This document shows positions 33,831 through 42,776 of a DNA stretch of 64,000 nt, in pieces. The stretch is taken from NCBI RefSeq assembly GCF_014695395.1, contig NZ_JACJOF010000005.1, positions 124,001 to 188,000 of the forward strand. Direction: 5' to 3'. Each line of letters begins with the position of its first letter. Positions within the stretch are counted from its first letter, which is position 1. This stretch comes from Nodosilinea sp. FACHB-131 (GTDB lineage: Bacteria; Cyanobacteriota; Cyanobacteriia; Phormidesmidales; Phormidesmidaceae). The notes beneath the pieces are model-generated. The model worked only from the letters and a program-made list of their open reading frames with translations. It had not been told where the DNA came from and searched no databases. The position numbers were made by a program, and so were the translations under genes.

Positions 33831-34910
33831 CTACCCGACTGTTACGCCCCCAGCGGCCCGTAGGGTGGCTCGGTCTAGCACGCTGGTAGCCGCACTGCCG
33901 TTGAGCGTCACCAAGCCCAGCGCTTGCAGATCGGCTTCGACCATCAGGTGCACCAGTTCTTCAAAAGTTACCGATGGTTCCCAGCCTAGTTTGGTCTTGG
34001 CTTTGGTGGGGTCACCAATTAGCAGTTCTACTTCGGCGGGGCGCAGGTAGCGCTCATCAAAGGCCACATAATCTTGCCAATCGAGGTTGACGCGACCAAA
34101 GGCAATGTCTAAAAATTCGCGCACCGAGTAGGTTTCGCCTGTAGCTACTACGTAGTCATCGGGCTCGTCTTGCTGCAGCATCAGCCACATGGCTTTGACG
34201 TAGTCTTTGGCGTAGCCCCAGTCGCGCTTGGCGTCGAGGTTGCCCATGTAGATCTTGCTCTGCTGCCCAGCGACGATGCGGGCCACAGCGCGGGTGATTT
34301 TGCGAGTGACAAAGGTTTCGCCCCGGCGGGGTGACTCGTGGTTAAACAAAATACCGTTGCAGGCAAACATGCCGTACGATTCACGGTGATTGAGCGTTTG
34401 CCAGTGGGCATAGACCTTGGCACAGGCATAGGGGCTGCGGGGATAGAACGGGGTGGTTTCGCTCTGGGGCACATCCTGCACTTTGCCGTACATTTCTGAA
34501 GAGCCCGCCTGGTAGTAGCGCACCTCAATGCCAGTGCGCTGGCGATAGTCGCGAATGGCTTCGAGCAGGCGCAAAGTGCCCATACCCACCGCATCAACGG
34601 TGTACTCAGGTGAGTCAAAGCTCACCCGCACGTGAGACTGTGCCCCCAAGTTATAAATCTCTATGGGCTGCACCTCTTCGAGAATGCGCCGCAGGGTAGT
34701 GCCATCGGTGAGGTCACCGTAGTGCAAAAATAGCCGAGCCGAATCGCTGTGAGGGTCTTCGTAGAGGTGATCAATGCGATCGGTATTAATAGTAGAGGTG
34801 CGACGAATAATGCCGTGGACTTCGTAGCCTTTTTCTAATAGTAGTTCACTTAGGTAAGAGCCATCTTGACCGGTAATGCCGGTAACGAGAGCTTTTTTGG
34901 GATTAGTCAT
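33831..34910 (-). CDS. gmd: GDP-mannose 4,6-dehydratase
   Basis: This converts GDP-mannose to GDP-4-keto-6-deoxymannose, precursor of GDP-fucose, GDP-rhamnose and related sugars. The short-chain dehydrogenase fold shows [20 protein letters not shown] (NADP site) at the N-terminus, [15 protein letters not shown], the [15 protein letters not shown] motif with catalytic Tyr and Lys, and [19 protein letters not shown]. From ATG 34910 it is 359 residues, normal for the family. No partner reductase or epimerase (fcl, rmd) is in the window, so the final sugar is unknown. It lies next to the initiating transferase on the same strand. Confidence 0.96.
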   Translation of the reverse strand: MTNPKKALVTGITGQDGSYLSELLLEKGYEVHGIIRRTSTINTDRIDHLYEDPHSDSARLFLHYGDLTDGTTLRRILEEVQPIEIYNLGAQSHVRVSFDSPEYTVDAVGMGTLRLLEAIRDYRQRTGIEVRYYQAGSSEMYGKVQDVPQSETTPFYPRSPYACAKVYAHWQTLNHRESYGMFACNGILFNHESPRRGETFVTRKITRAVARIVAGQQSKIYMGNLDAKRDWGYAKDYVKAMWLMLQQDEPDDYVVATGETYSVREFLDIAFGRVNLDWQDYVAFDERYLRPAEVELLIGDPTKAKTKLGWEPSVTFEELVHLMVEADLQALGLVTLNGSAATSVLDRATLRAAGGVTVG

Positions 34911-34943
34911 AGGGTTTAGATAGTGAATGAACAACAGGAGTGA

Positions 34944-35083
34944 CGATTAAGGAAGGTGAGGAGGATAGGGGAGGTAAGGAAGGTGAGGAAGATGAGGGCG
35001 GCAAGAAAGGAAATTAAAAATGTGTTTTTACATTCCCGATTCCCTGGCTTCCTTATCTCCTCATCTTCTCCATCTCCTCACCC
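34944..35083. repeat. Purine-rich tract with matching pyrimidine tract
   Basis: 34949-35009 is almost pure purine with repeated AAGGTGAGGA words. 35050-35083 is the pyrimidine counterpart (CTCCTCATCTTCTCC). GAAGATGAGG (34988-34997) pairs exactly with CCTCATCTTC (35059-35068). Similar G-rich tracts lie between and inside genes at 49.4, 56.2 and 63.7 kb, so this is a dispersed simple-sequence element of the genome. Confidence 0.7.
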
Positions 35084-35506
35084 CATCCGGTGAAAATCCT
35101 TCACGCCGCCGTAGGTCGTCTGCCGTGCCTGTCGACGAGTGAACTCACCCACGGTGGGGTTGCCGGTGGGTAAAATTACTCCAGCAGTCTGCATCCACAG
35201 GGTCGCCGGCACCGTACAGAGTGTGTACTGGTTGGCTCCGGTCTTGCGCACGTGGTACCACTGGGTGGCTTGACAGCGATCGCACCAAAAGGCCTCTAGC
35301 CATTCCCCTGTTAGAGGAACTGTGCCCAAGCCAGCAACCAGGGCAAGAGCCGCCCGACGGCTAAGCCCACTCTGTTGCAAATGCTCAGGCTTAGTGGCAA
35401 AGAGAGGATATTTTTGGCTAACGCTGTCAAGATAGCCACCATGGAGAGGACAGAGAATGCTCCGTCGTTTAGATCGGTTACGATTGCGCGATCGGGGCTG
35501 AGTCAT
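35078..35506 (-). CDS. Cyanobacterial protein of unknown function with paired Cys motifs
   Basis: A 142-residue protein with a very basic start (MTQPRSRNRNRSKRRS), CPLHGGYLDSVSQKYPLFA near residue 20 and WCDRCQATQWYHVRK near 74. The CxxC and the CPLHG motif could bind zinc. A short hydrophobic stretch LSRRAALALVAGLGTVPLTG lies between them. Proteins with this layout are common in cyanobacteria as conserved hypotheticals; no function is assigned. It starts at ATG 35506 and ends in the pyrimidine-rich repeat region. Confidence 0.7.
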   Translation of the reverse strand: MTQPRSRNRNRSKRRSILCPLHGGYLDSVSQKYPLFATKPEHLQQSGLSRRAALALVAGLGTVPLTGEWLEAFWCDRCQATQWYHVRKTGANQYTLCTVPATLWMQTAGVILPTGNPTVGEFTRRQARQTTYGGVKDFHRMG

Positions 35507-35777
35507 AATCTCTTGAGGTAGATACGGCCATACACTCAGTTTCTAGCGACGGCAAGAAAATCAGGAAGAATCTTAAAATCAGTCTGGAATTCCCATGGTT
35601 TTTGCACTTTTTCTCCTGTATACAAAGGCCATTCACCCCATCTCTTTTGTGGAAATGGGGTGAGCACTCTAGGGGTATTAGTATGGCTATACAGAATTCG
35701 TAAAACAGCGCTACAAACTGCAGAACTCTCTTTACCCTGCGAGAAACCACAAACCTTTTTGAGGAGGAGAATTTTGA

Positions 35778-35989
35778 GTCACTTGAGCATCCCCCTTTTT
35801 AGGGAGGGCTGGGGGACAGCAGGTGGTTAAAGTCACGATAGATCAATTTTTCGAACAGTCTCAAAGGGGAAGTGATCGAGAAAGCCTCCACAGGTAGCCC
35901 ATTTCTGACAAATCGCTATTATTCCTATGCTCGCGTGTCTCACTAACATAGATCTTGACTTCCCCTTTGATCAGGGGGTACAAAGTGAC
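35778..35989. mobile_element. MITE-like element candidate
   Basis: This 212-bp stretch begins with GTCACTT-GAGCAT-CCCCC and ends with GGGGG-TAC-AAAGTGAC, an imperfect terminal inverted repeat of 16-18 bases. TTTTGA flanks it on both sides (35772-35777 and 35991-35996), as a target duplication would. A second, perfect 13-bp inverted repeat lies inside (35861-35873 and 35958-35970). There is no coding capacity. It occupies most of the 580-bp gap between 35506 and 36090, which otherwise shows only a TCACCCCA/TGGGGTGA hairpin (35633-35663). Confidence 0.5.
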
Positions 35990-36089
35990 GTTTTGACAGC
36001 AATAACCAGGGATCCGAACTGTTGAGTAGTGTGCTACCGATTAGAAAAATACTACGTTTCAGCGTTTAAGGCAAACTTGAAGTGCTGCT

Positions 36090-36887
36090 CTAGAACGCCC
36101 TCAGCATGCGATTAATGCGGCGGTGCAATCGGGTAACGACCACCTGCTTAATCGAAAGATAGACAAAAGGTGGAATCGTTTTAAAGTACCGCTGCCACAG
36201 ACGACCCGGCTCTTGGGTGAGCCGATAGAGCCACTCTAACCCCGAGTCTTGTACCCAAGCGGGGGCATGCTTTTTGATGCCGGCATAGATAGGAAAGACT
36301 CCACCAATGCCTACCATTGCCGCTTTAATTTTAGAGCGATGTTGATACATCCAAATTTCTTGCTTGGGGCAGCCCAAGGCAACAAACACAATTCCGGCCC
36401 GACTGGCATTGATATCTTTAACAACCTGGGCGTCTTCTTCGGGAGTTAGGGGCCGAAAAGGCAGCGGTTCCATGCCCGCAATAATGAGGTTTGGATACTC
36501 TTTTTGCAGGCGCTGCCGCATTTTGCCCAAGGTCGACTCATCGGTGCCTAAGAAATAAATTGGCAACCCCGATGCTGAGGCGCGTTCGCATACTTCGCGC
36601 AGAATGTACATGCCCGCGACGCGATCGTGAGTACTCTTGCGCAGCAGGTTTAAAGTCCATACTAGGGGCATACCGTCTGGGGTGAGCAGATCGGCTTGGC
36701 TTAGCACCTTAGCAAAGGTCTCGTTCCACCGCGCTTCCATCAGCATGTGCACATTGGCTACACAAACTACCCGGCTCAGCCGCTGTTGACCCCAGTGCAT
36801 AATCAGATCAATTTGCTCTGCAAAAGGGTTGGCCGCAACCGAAAATCCAATTACGGATTCATTGATGAGATTCTTGGAGATTGACAT
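36090..36887 (-). CDS. WecG/TagA/CpsF family glycosyltransferase (GT26)
   Basis: A 265-residue inverting transferase of the family that adds ManNAc, ManNAcA or glucose to lipid-linked acceptors. Landmarks: VVCVANVHMLMEARWNETF near residue 45, ADLLTPDGMPLVW near 70 (the Thr/Asp catalytic region), PIYFLGTDESTLGKM, GIVFVALGCPKQEIWMYQHR near 165 and VGIGGVFPIYAG near 190. ATG 36887 is preferred over 36911 by fit to the family. It is the first minus-strand gene of the right half of the polysaccharide locus and shares a long promoter region with the divergent export gene. Confidence 0.93.
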   Translation of the reverse strand: MSISKNLINESVIGFSVAANPFAEQIDLIMHWGQQRLSRVVCVANVHMLMEARWNETFAKVLSQADLLTPDGMPLVWTLNLLRKSTHDRVAGMYILREVCERASASGLPIYFLGTDESTLGKMRQRLQKEYPNLIIAGMEPLPFRPLTPEEDAQVVKDINASRAGIVFVALGCPKQEIWMYQHRSKIKAAMVGIGGVFPIYAGIKKHAPAWVQDSGLEWLYRLTQEPGRLWQRYFKTIPPFVYLSIKQVVVTRLHRRINRMLRAF

Positions 36888-37552
36888 GATCCTAAGGAGC
36901 TTAAAGGACAATCAGTGGTAGACGCCCCGATAGGATTTGTCAGTTAAAAGCTACTAGTTTACATCCGGCATACGCAGTCCGTAGCTAGCTAAGCTATGGA
37001 CCCGTTAAAACACCTGAGACGCGCACCGTCTAAAAAAGTTCATCGTTTAAGGAAAAATGACGCCTAACTACCACATTTGGTTTGTCCAGAATGCAGAGCC
37101 AAACTTGATTAGACCGCTCCAAAGCAATTATAGAAATGTGGACTTTCAGGTATACCCCTACTAACCCACTTTAACGGTTTTATCTGGACCAGGTTGCTTA
37201 GAAAATTTTCCTGCCCGTATTTCCCCGTCGATATCGTAACTACTAATACTGCCCCTGAGCTATGACTGACTTTGGCTTAGACCATGGCTGGAGGGAATGG
37301 CCTAAGCCCTTGATAGAGCGATGCACTGCTAAACATTAGCATGTACATAACTTAATGTGACATACTTTTGCCTGGCCAGTGAAAATACGTACTCTCCTTT
37401 AGCTTATCTTAGCGGCTTTTACCCATTTACAAAAATTATGTAAAGGCTTCGGTAAAACTACGGTCCGAGGCCAAAACCTTTCGGATTCATGACTAGACCT
37501 ACGGATATTGGATAGACGCAGGGCCTACTCTACCCGAAAAGGGAGTCTACTC
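36888..37552. promoter_or_regulatory. Divergent control region between GT26 and the export gene
   Basis: About 660 gene-free bases separate two divergent polysaccharide genes, so promoters for both are expected here. The clearest structure is the palindrome at 37274-37308. No single -35/-10 pair stands out. Confidence 0.5.
37274..37308. promoter_or_regulatory. Interrupted palindrome in the divergent control region
   Basis: GGCTTAG-A-CCAT (37274-37285) pairs with ATGG-C-CTAAGCC (37297-37308), giving 11 paired bases per arm around an 11-base centre. It could be an operator or a leader hairpin; no regulator can be named. Confidence 0.4.
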
Positions 37553-39073
37553 ATGTCTAATTTAGTTATATCTAAGGCGCTGCTAAAGCAGCGTTTGGGC
37601 TTAGCCCTCACTGCAGGCGTGCTGCTCATCGGCATTGATGGCCTCTACCCCAGCGCTGCTCCAGCCCAACGCATGCCGGGTGGCAGCACGACCGCGGTAC
37701 CTGTAGTAGAGGCCCAAAAACCTCCAACAACGACTGCTGCACCTCGTCTTTCGCCACAGGTGACCAATGAGCCTTACACGCTAGGGGCCGGCGATCGCGT
37801 GCAGCTAGCGCTGTTTCAGCTGCCCCAATACAGCGGCGAGTTTGAAGTGCAGGTCGACGGCACCTTAACGCTGCCGGTCGTAGGCGATGTCAACGTGCAG
37901 GGTCTTACCCTAGATACCGCCACTGAGCGAATTACGGCCCGCTATAGTCAATTTTTGCGCCGCCCAGGGGTAACGCTCAACTTGCTGACTCGCCGTCCGC
38001 TGGTGATTGGAGTCGCCGGAGAAGTTAACCGGCCTGGATCGTACACCCTCGCCATCAACGGCACAGCCTTTCCCACGATTACTCAGTTGTTGACCCAGGC
38101 AGGGGGTGTTACCGGCAGCGCCAACGTTCGCGAAGTGCAGATCCGGCGACTGCGCAACGGACAGACTCAACTATTTGCTGTCAATCTGTGGGATTTGGTC
38201 AGTGGCGGCGATTTGGGCCAAGACATTACCCTGCGCGATGGTGACAGCATTTTTATTCCGTCTACTCTGGTACCCCTCGAAGAGGCTCAGCTGCTGGCTG
38301 AGGCGGCGATCGCGCCGACCAACACCTCACCCATCAACATTGCGGTGGTGGGCGAAGTCTTTCGCCCTGGCCCGTATACCCTGAGAGGCGGCAGCACCCG
38401 CACTGGCGATGCCGGTCTACCCGGCGGCGAAGGCGGTGGCAGCTCGGCCCGGCCTCCCAAAATTACTGATGCCATTCAAATTGCAGGGGGCATTAAGCCC
38501 ATGGCCAACATTCGCCAGGTGCAGGTACGGCGTCTGACCCGCACCAGCGGTGAGCAAGTCTTTACCGTAGACTTGTGGAGCCTGCTAGAGGCGGGCGCAA
38601 CCCAGCAAAACGCACTGCTTCAGGAAGGCGATACAGTGTTTATCCCCACCGCAACGACAGCGTTGGGGCCAGCGGAGGCTTCTAGCTTGGCGTCCGCCAG
38701 TTTTGCGCCCGACACCATTCGCATTAATGTCGTAGGTGAGGTGCGCAATGCTGGGCTGGTTGAGGTGCCCCCCAATACGCCGCTCAACCAGGGAATTTTA
38801 GCGGCTGGTGGTTTTAACACTCGCGCGAGGGAAACCACTGTGGGGCTGGTGCGTCTTAACCCAGATGGCACAGTTACCCAGCGAGAGATCAACATCGACT
38901 TTGCCCAAGGCATCAGCGATGCTGACAATCCAGCGCTGCAGAATAACGACATTATTATTGTCGGGCGATCGGGCTTAGCCAGTTTCTCAGACACATTGGG
39001 CGGCATAGCCAACCCCCTCGCCAATTTCCTGAATATTTTGTCTGCACCCTTCCGCATCTTCAACTTATTTTGA
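37553..39073 (+). CDS. Polysaccharide export protein, Wza-like with SLBB domains
   Basis: From ATG 37553 (GGGAG eight bases upstream) the protein is 506 residues. It has a signal peptide ending near AAPAQ. The poly-export domain follows (YTLGAGDRVQLALFQLPQYS, VDGTLTLPVVGDVNVQGLT, about 75-165). Then come repeated SLBB-type segments (VAGEVNRPGSYTL, VVGEVFRPGPYTLRGG, VVGEVRNAGLVEVPP). This family forms the periplasmic and outer-membrane channel for polysaccharide. There is no lipobox Cys, unlike E. coli Wza. It is 110 bases ahead of the Wzc-like gene and surely forms an operon with it. Confidence 0.92.
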   Translation: MSNLVISKALLKQRLGLALTAGVLLIGIDGLYPSAAPAQRMPGGSTTAVPVVEAQKPPTTTAAPRLSPQVTNEPYTLGAGDRVQLALFQLPQYSGEFEVQVDGTLTLPVVGDVNVQGLTLDTATERITARYSQFLRRPGVTLNLLTRRPLVIGVAGEVNRPGSYTLAINGTAFPTITQLLTQAGGVTGSANVREVQIRRLRNGQTQLFAVNLWDLVSGGDLGQDITLRDGDSIFIPSTLVPLEEAQLLAEAAIAPTNTSPINIAVVGEVFRPGPYTLRGGSTRTGDAGLPGGEGGGSSARPPKITDAIQIAGGIKPMANIRQVQVRRLTRTSGEQVFTVDLWSLLEAGATQQNALLQEGDTVFIPTATTALGPAEASSLASASFAPDTIRINVVGEVRNAGLVEVPPNTPLNQGILAAGGFNTRARETTVGLVRLNPDGTVTQREINIDFAQGISDADNPALQNNDIIIVGRSGLASFSDTLGGIANPLANFLNILSAPFRIFNLF

Positions 39074-39183
39074 TCGGGGCCCAAGGACGCGGCTTACCGC
39101 GTGCTTGCCTCTGCTGGAGCGCACATTTTGTGATTGGAGCACCTCTTCACCGCCCACAACCACACTTAGTTTAGGAATCAGGG

Positions 39184-41367
39184 ATGAAAGCTCACACTCT
39201 CCAACCTTCGCCCACACTACCCATGGCTGCGGGGGCCGACTCTGGCTCAGAAGGCGGGCTAGATTTGAGCAGCCTGCTATCTACCCTCAGGCGCAGACTG
39301 CTCTTAATTGCTGGCATAACCGCTGCTTTTGCCGGAGCCGCAGGATTACGGGCCTACCTCAGCCCACCCTCTTACTCCGCCACCTTTGAAATTTTGATTC
39401 AGCCCCAAAGTGCTGAAACTGAGGTGATCTCTTCGCTGTCTGAGGTGCCTGTGAATCAGCAGGAGACGGAGCTAACTTTGGGTGACCAAACCAGAATCTT
39501 AACCAGCCCTGGGGTGCTGCAGCCAGTAGTAGCCGATCTGCGCGCTAAGGGGCTAGAGGGCTGTGTACCTTCGAACCAAGCCGCCTCAACGGGTCTGTCT
39601 GAAGAAGAGTTAAATAGAACTTGTTATAGCCAAGTTAAAAGCCGACTAGGTCTGCAACTAACGAAAGAATCAAGAATTGTTCGGGCAACATATCGGGGGG
39701 CATCGTCTCAAGATGTCGAATATGTGGCTAGTTTAATTGCCCGAACGTTTCTAGACTACGGGCTAGCTTCGCGCCAGCGCGATCTACAGCAGGGGCTTAA
39801 GTTCTTAGCGGACAAAATACCCGATGCTAGCAAAAGGGTAGATGAACTCCAGGGCAACCTGCAAAGTCTGCGCCAAGGCTCTAATTTAATCACCCCTGAG
39901 GCTGAAGGCAGCAAGCTATCTGGCCAAATTGCTAACTTTGAAAATGAGTATCGGGCCGTACTGATTGAGCTAGAAGAAAACCTGACCCGTTACGAAGAAC
40001 TAGAACGCCAGCTGAGCGAGCGCCCTCAGGACGTTTCGGTATCGTCAGTGCTCAGCAGCAACAGCCGCTATCAGGCTCTAGTTGAGCAACTACTGACCCT
40101 AGATAGCCAGATTGCTCAGGCTTCTACGATTTTTCGTAGCACAAGCGCCGATATGCAGGTGCTGCAAGAGCAGCGCCAAAATCTGCTGGCTCTCATGGCC
40201 CGCGAAGGGGCCAACGCTCAGCAAGAGCTAATGGGCCAAATTGACGTTCTGGCGGCGAGAGAGGCGGCTCTCTCGTCTACGCTCACCAACCTCAATGTAG
40301 ACGTAGGCCAGCTAGCTGGGGTTACCCGTGAGTTTACTGATCTAGAGCGAGAGTTAACCATTGCTAACACCAACTTGAGCCAGCTGCTAGAGCGCCGCGA
40401 AACCTTACAGATTGAAGCAGCTCAGCGCGAGCTACCCTGGGAGCTGATTACCCCTGCGACGGTGGCGACGGATGTCGCCAATTTGTCAAACAATTTAGTG
40501 CTGGGGGGGCTACTTGGACTGCTGCTCGGAGTCGGCTTGGCCCTCGCTCTCGACTCTCAAAAAGATGTGCTTTACACCGCCCGCGATCTCAAACGGGTTA
40601 CGCCAGTACCCATTTTAGGGCTGATTCCCCACAACGGGGCGGTTGAACGGGGTTATGACGAGCAGCATTTACTGTCGCTGTATCAGGTAGTCGATGAGAT
40701 GTTGAATGGCCAAGGGCCTAAAAAGGGAGATTTGCCCATTGATGATCTCTACGCCTATCGCGAGGCGTTTCGATCGCTGGTGGCCAACCTACAGCGACTC
40801 GATGCCGATCGCCCGCTCAGATCGCTGGTGATTAGCTCTGCCGACAACCAGCTGGCTGACTCAACCACCGCCGCTTATTTGGCCTGGGCCGCTGCTGAGC
40901 TAGGCAATCGAGTGCTGCTGATCGATGCCGATTTTCGCTTTCCACACCTGCACAACTTTTTAGAGCTACCTAATCACCAGGGCTTCGCCAACATTTTAGC
41001 TGGCGAGCTGGATCTAAAGAATGTGATTAAGCGATCGCCCACTGAACCCAATCTGTTTGTACTAACCACAGGCACCACAGAAATCGACCCGGCTCGGCTC
41101 TTATCGTCATCTAAGATGACACAGTTTGTCGCCAAAACCGAGTCTTATTTTGACTTAATTATCTACGACTCTCCACCGTTCTCTGAGTACGCCGACGCCG
41201 CCTTACTTTCGGCGGAAACCAGCGGATTGGTGCTCGTATCTCATCTAGGCACTGTTAAGTCGATTCAACTTGAGCAAGCGCTAGAGAAACTCTGGATTGC
41301 CAAGATTCCTTTGGTTGGCTTAATTGCTAAAGAAGCTGCCTCTAAGCTGTCACTACTACCCGTTTAA
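39184..41367 (+). CDS. Wzc/GumC-like polysaccharide copolymerase with degraded kinase domain
   Basis: A 727-residue protein with a Wzz domain (first membrane segment about 37-57, LLLIAGITAAFAGAAG), a long periplasmic coiled-coil region (about 190-410) and a second membrane segment near 435-455. The C-terminal domain resembles tyrosine autokinases. It keeps VLLIDADFRFP (Walker A') and LIIYDSPPF (Walker B). The P-loop position reads ISSADNQLADSTTAAYLAW, without the Gly and Lys that bind ATP phosphates, and no C-terminal Tyr cluster follows. It probably controls chain length or couples to export without kinase activity. An AGGAATCAGGG upstream supports ATG 39184. Confidence 0.9.
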   Translation: MKAHTLQPSPTLPMAAGADSGSEGGLDLSSLLSTLRRRLLLIAGITAAFAGAAGLRAYLSPPSYSATFEILIQPQSAETEVISSLSEVPVNQQETELTLGDQTRILTSPGVLQPVVADLRAKGLEGCVPSNQAASTGLSEEELNRTCYSQVKSRLGLQLTKESRIVRATYRGASSQDVEYVASLIARTFLDYGLASRQRDLQQGLKFLADKIPDASKRVDELQGNLQSLRQGSNLITPEAEGSKLSGQIANFENEYRAVLIELEENLTRYEELERQLSERPQDVSVSSVLSSNSRYQALVEQLLTLDSQIAQASTIFRSTSADMQVLQEQRQNLLALMAREGANAQQELMGQIDVLAAREAALSSTLTNLNVDVGQLAGVTREFTDLERELTIANTNLSQLLERRETLQIEAAQRELPWELITPATVATDVANLSNNLVLGGLLGLLLGVGLALALDSQKDVLYTARDLKRVTPVPILGLIPHNGAVERGYDEQHLLSLYQVVDEMLNGQGPKKGDLPIDDLYAYREAFRSLVANLQRLDADRPLRSLVISSADNQLADSTTAAYLAWAAAELGNRVLLIDADFRFPHLHNFLELPNHQGFANILAGELDLKNVIKRSPTEPNLFVLTTGTTEIDPARLLSSSKMTQFVAKTESYFDLIIYDSPPFSEYADAALLSAETSGLVLVSHLGTVKSIQLEQALEKLWIAKIPLVGLIAKEAASKLSLLPV

Positions 41368-41910
41368 TTTGTAAAGAGCCCAAACGCAAATGGGTTTACG
41401 CATCTGCCGAGTGACCGAGTTGCAATGTTTCCAGATAAAGGCAAGCTTTACACATTTTGTTGATTCCTTGAAGAAAGGCGACTTGAAATTGTAAATCAGA
41501 GCAAATTCTGCCTGTGTAATTTAATCTATAAGGGTGGGCATGAAGTGCATCTTTCAACGCAGACATCGTAGAATCTACCAAATTCTGTACAGTGGATGAC
41601 TTCTCAAGCTTCAGGCATGAATCTACCCAAGGTGCAGCTACCGCAGCAAATCAAGAGTTGCAAACGGTTTCTAGTCTGATCTGGCCACTTTAAAGCTACT
41701 ACTGGAGCTTAATAGAAAACCCAAAGTACAAGGCAACAACATCCCACTGCACTGCATCTCCCAACCAATCGGATTATAGTCTGCTCCCTCGAATCAGGGA
41801 TTTCTAATACTTTAGGGCACAGCCACAAACACGAATTTTTCATCTACCGCAGCTACATTGCCCAAAGTTAATTTGAACTAAATCTCTATATTTGGATAAG
41901 GATTGAAGCC
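41368..41910. other. Gene-free stretch upstream of the second PTPA-CTERM gene
   Basis: About 540 bases with no convincing gene. A 61-codon minus-strand frame (41396-41581) has no supported start context and no recognisable protein. The region just before 41911 is AT-rich (TCTATATTTGGATAAGG), suiting a promoter and ribosome site. Confidence 0.4.
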
Positions 41911-42561
41911 ATGAAAACATTTTCCAAGCTCAGCCTAGCTGTTGCGGGTGCAGCGGCAATGGGTTCGGTTGCAACTGTATTTAATGCAGATGAAGCCTAC
42001 GCGGCCAGTCTATACGGCAGCATCTCCTTCAGCAACTCGCTGTCGGGGGTTAATCCAGGTGTTAACCCTGGCACCGATACCTTCAACCTTGGAGCACCAA
42101 ATTTGGGAACAACGACCGGCGATTTTGTCGGGGTAACCATTACCTCGCTGATCTCGTCCTTCACGATTGACCGCGTAGACCCCTTTGATAATGACCCTTC
42201 TGTTGACGGAATTACCCAAGGGCTGTACAGCTTTGCGGAAATTTCTGATTTCTTTACATTGAGCAACGGCTTTACCTTTGCTCTAGATGCAGGACAATTA
42301 GTCAGAACCCGATTCCAAAATAGGAACTTTGTATCCATTGGCGGTTTGGCTCCCCTAAGCGGCCGGTTTATTGATTCCAGCGGCGAAGTCGCTGGCTTTG
42401 GTAGCCTTTCGTTTACCGGTGTACCGAACGGCTCGGGTACTTACGGAGTGAGCATCACAACCGAGGAAATTCCAACCCCATTCCTGCTGCCCGGCCTGCT
42501 TGGACTGGGAGTAGCTGCGCTACGGCGTAAGCAAGAGGAGTCGGCAGAAGCAGATACCTAA
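41911..42561 (+). CDS. PTP-type PEP-CTERM exported protein
   Basis: A 216-residue exported protein. Signal peptide MKTFSKLSLAVAGAAAMG with cleavage near AYA-AS. Mature beta-rich domain of unknown kind, resembling other cyanobacterial PEP-CTERM proteins (LYGSISFSNSLSGVNPG, TFNLGAPNLGTTTGDFV). C-terminal sorting signal IPTPFLLPGLLGLG-VAALRRK plus acidic tail. The motif has PTPF rather than PTPA. The likely processing enzyme is the cyanoexosortase at 8898-9848, 32 kb away. AAGGA precedes ATG 41911 and an intrinsic terminator follows, so it is a single-gene unit. Confidence 0.88.
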   Translation: MKTFSKLSLAVAGAAAMGSVATVFNADEAYAASLYGSISFSNSLSGVNPGVNPGTDTFNLGAPNLGTTTGDFVGVTITSLISSFTIDRVDPFDNDPSVDGITQGLYSFAEISDFFTLSNGFTFALDAGQLVRTRFQNRNFVSIGGLAPLSGRFIDSSGEVAGFGSLSFTGVPNGSGTYGVSITTEEIPTPFLLPGLLGLGVAALRRKQEESAEADT

Positions 42562-42656
42562 GCCACAGATACGATACGCTACCAGTTCTCCTATGAACTT
42601 TGGTGACCGTATCACTAGATACTGGTAATCACTAGCGTGATTTGTGTCAAATTCGG

Positions 42657-42679
42657 GCCGCCTAAAAGGCGGCTTTTTT
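42657..42679 (+). terminator. Intrinsic terminator after the PEP-CTERM gene
   Basis: GCCGCCT (42657-42663) and AGGCGGC (42667-42673) form a perfect 7-bp GC-rich stem with a three-base loop, followed directly by six T. Confidence 0.9.
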
Positions 42680-42776
42680 ATGGCCGTCGCCACGAAGGTT
42701 AAAACGTTTTCGTCGGTAGTCTACAGACAATGGATACACGCCAATTCGGCAGTTAAGGTTTAGGTCGCTTCTGAGT

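Noticed and set aside
35478..35750. 90-codon minus frame upstream of the 142-residue protein
   Set aside because: It overlaps that gene's start, has odd composition and no ribosome site.
41396..41581. 61-codon minus frame in the gap before the second PEP-CTERM gene
   Set aside because: No start context, no recognisable motif and isolated in a likely promoter region.
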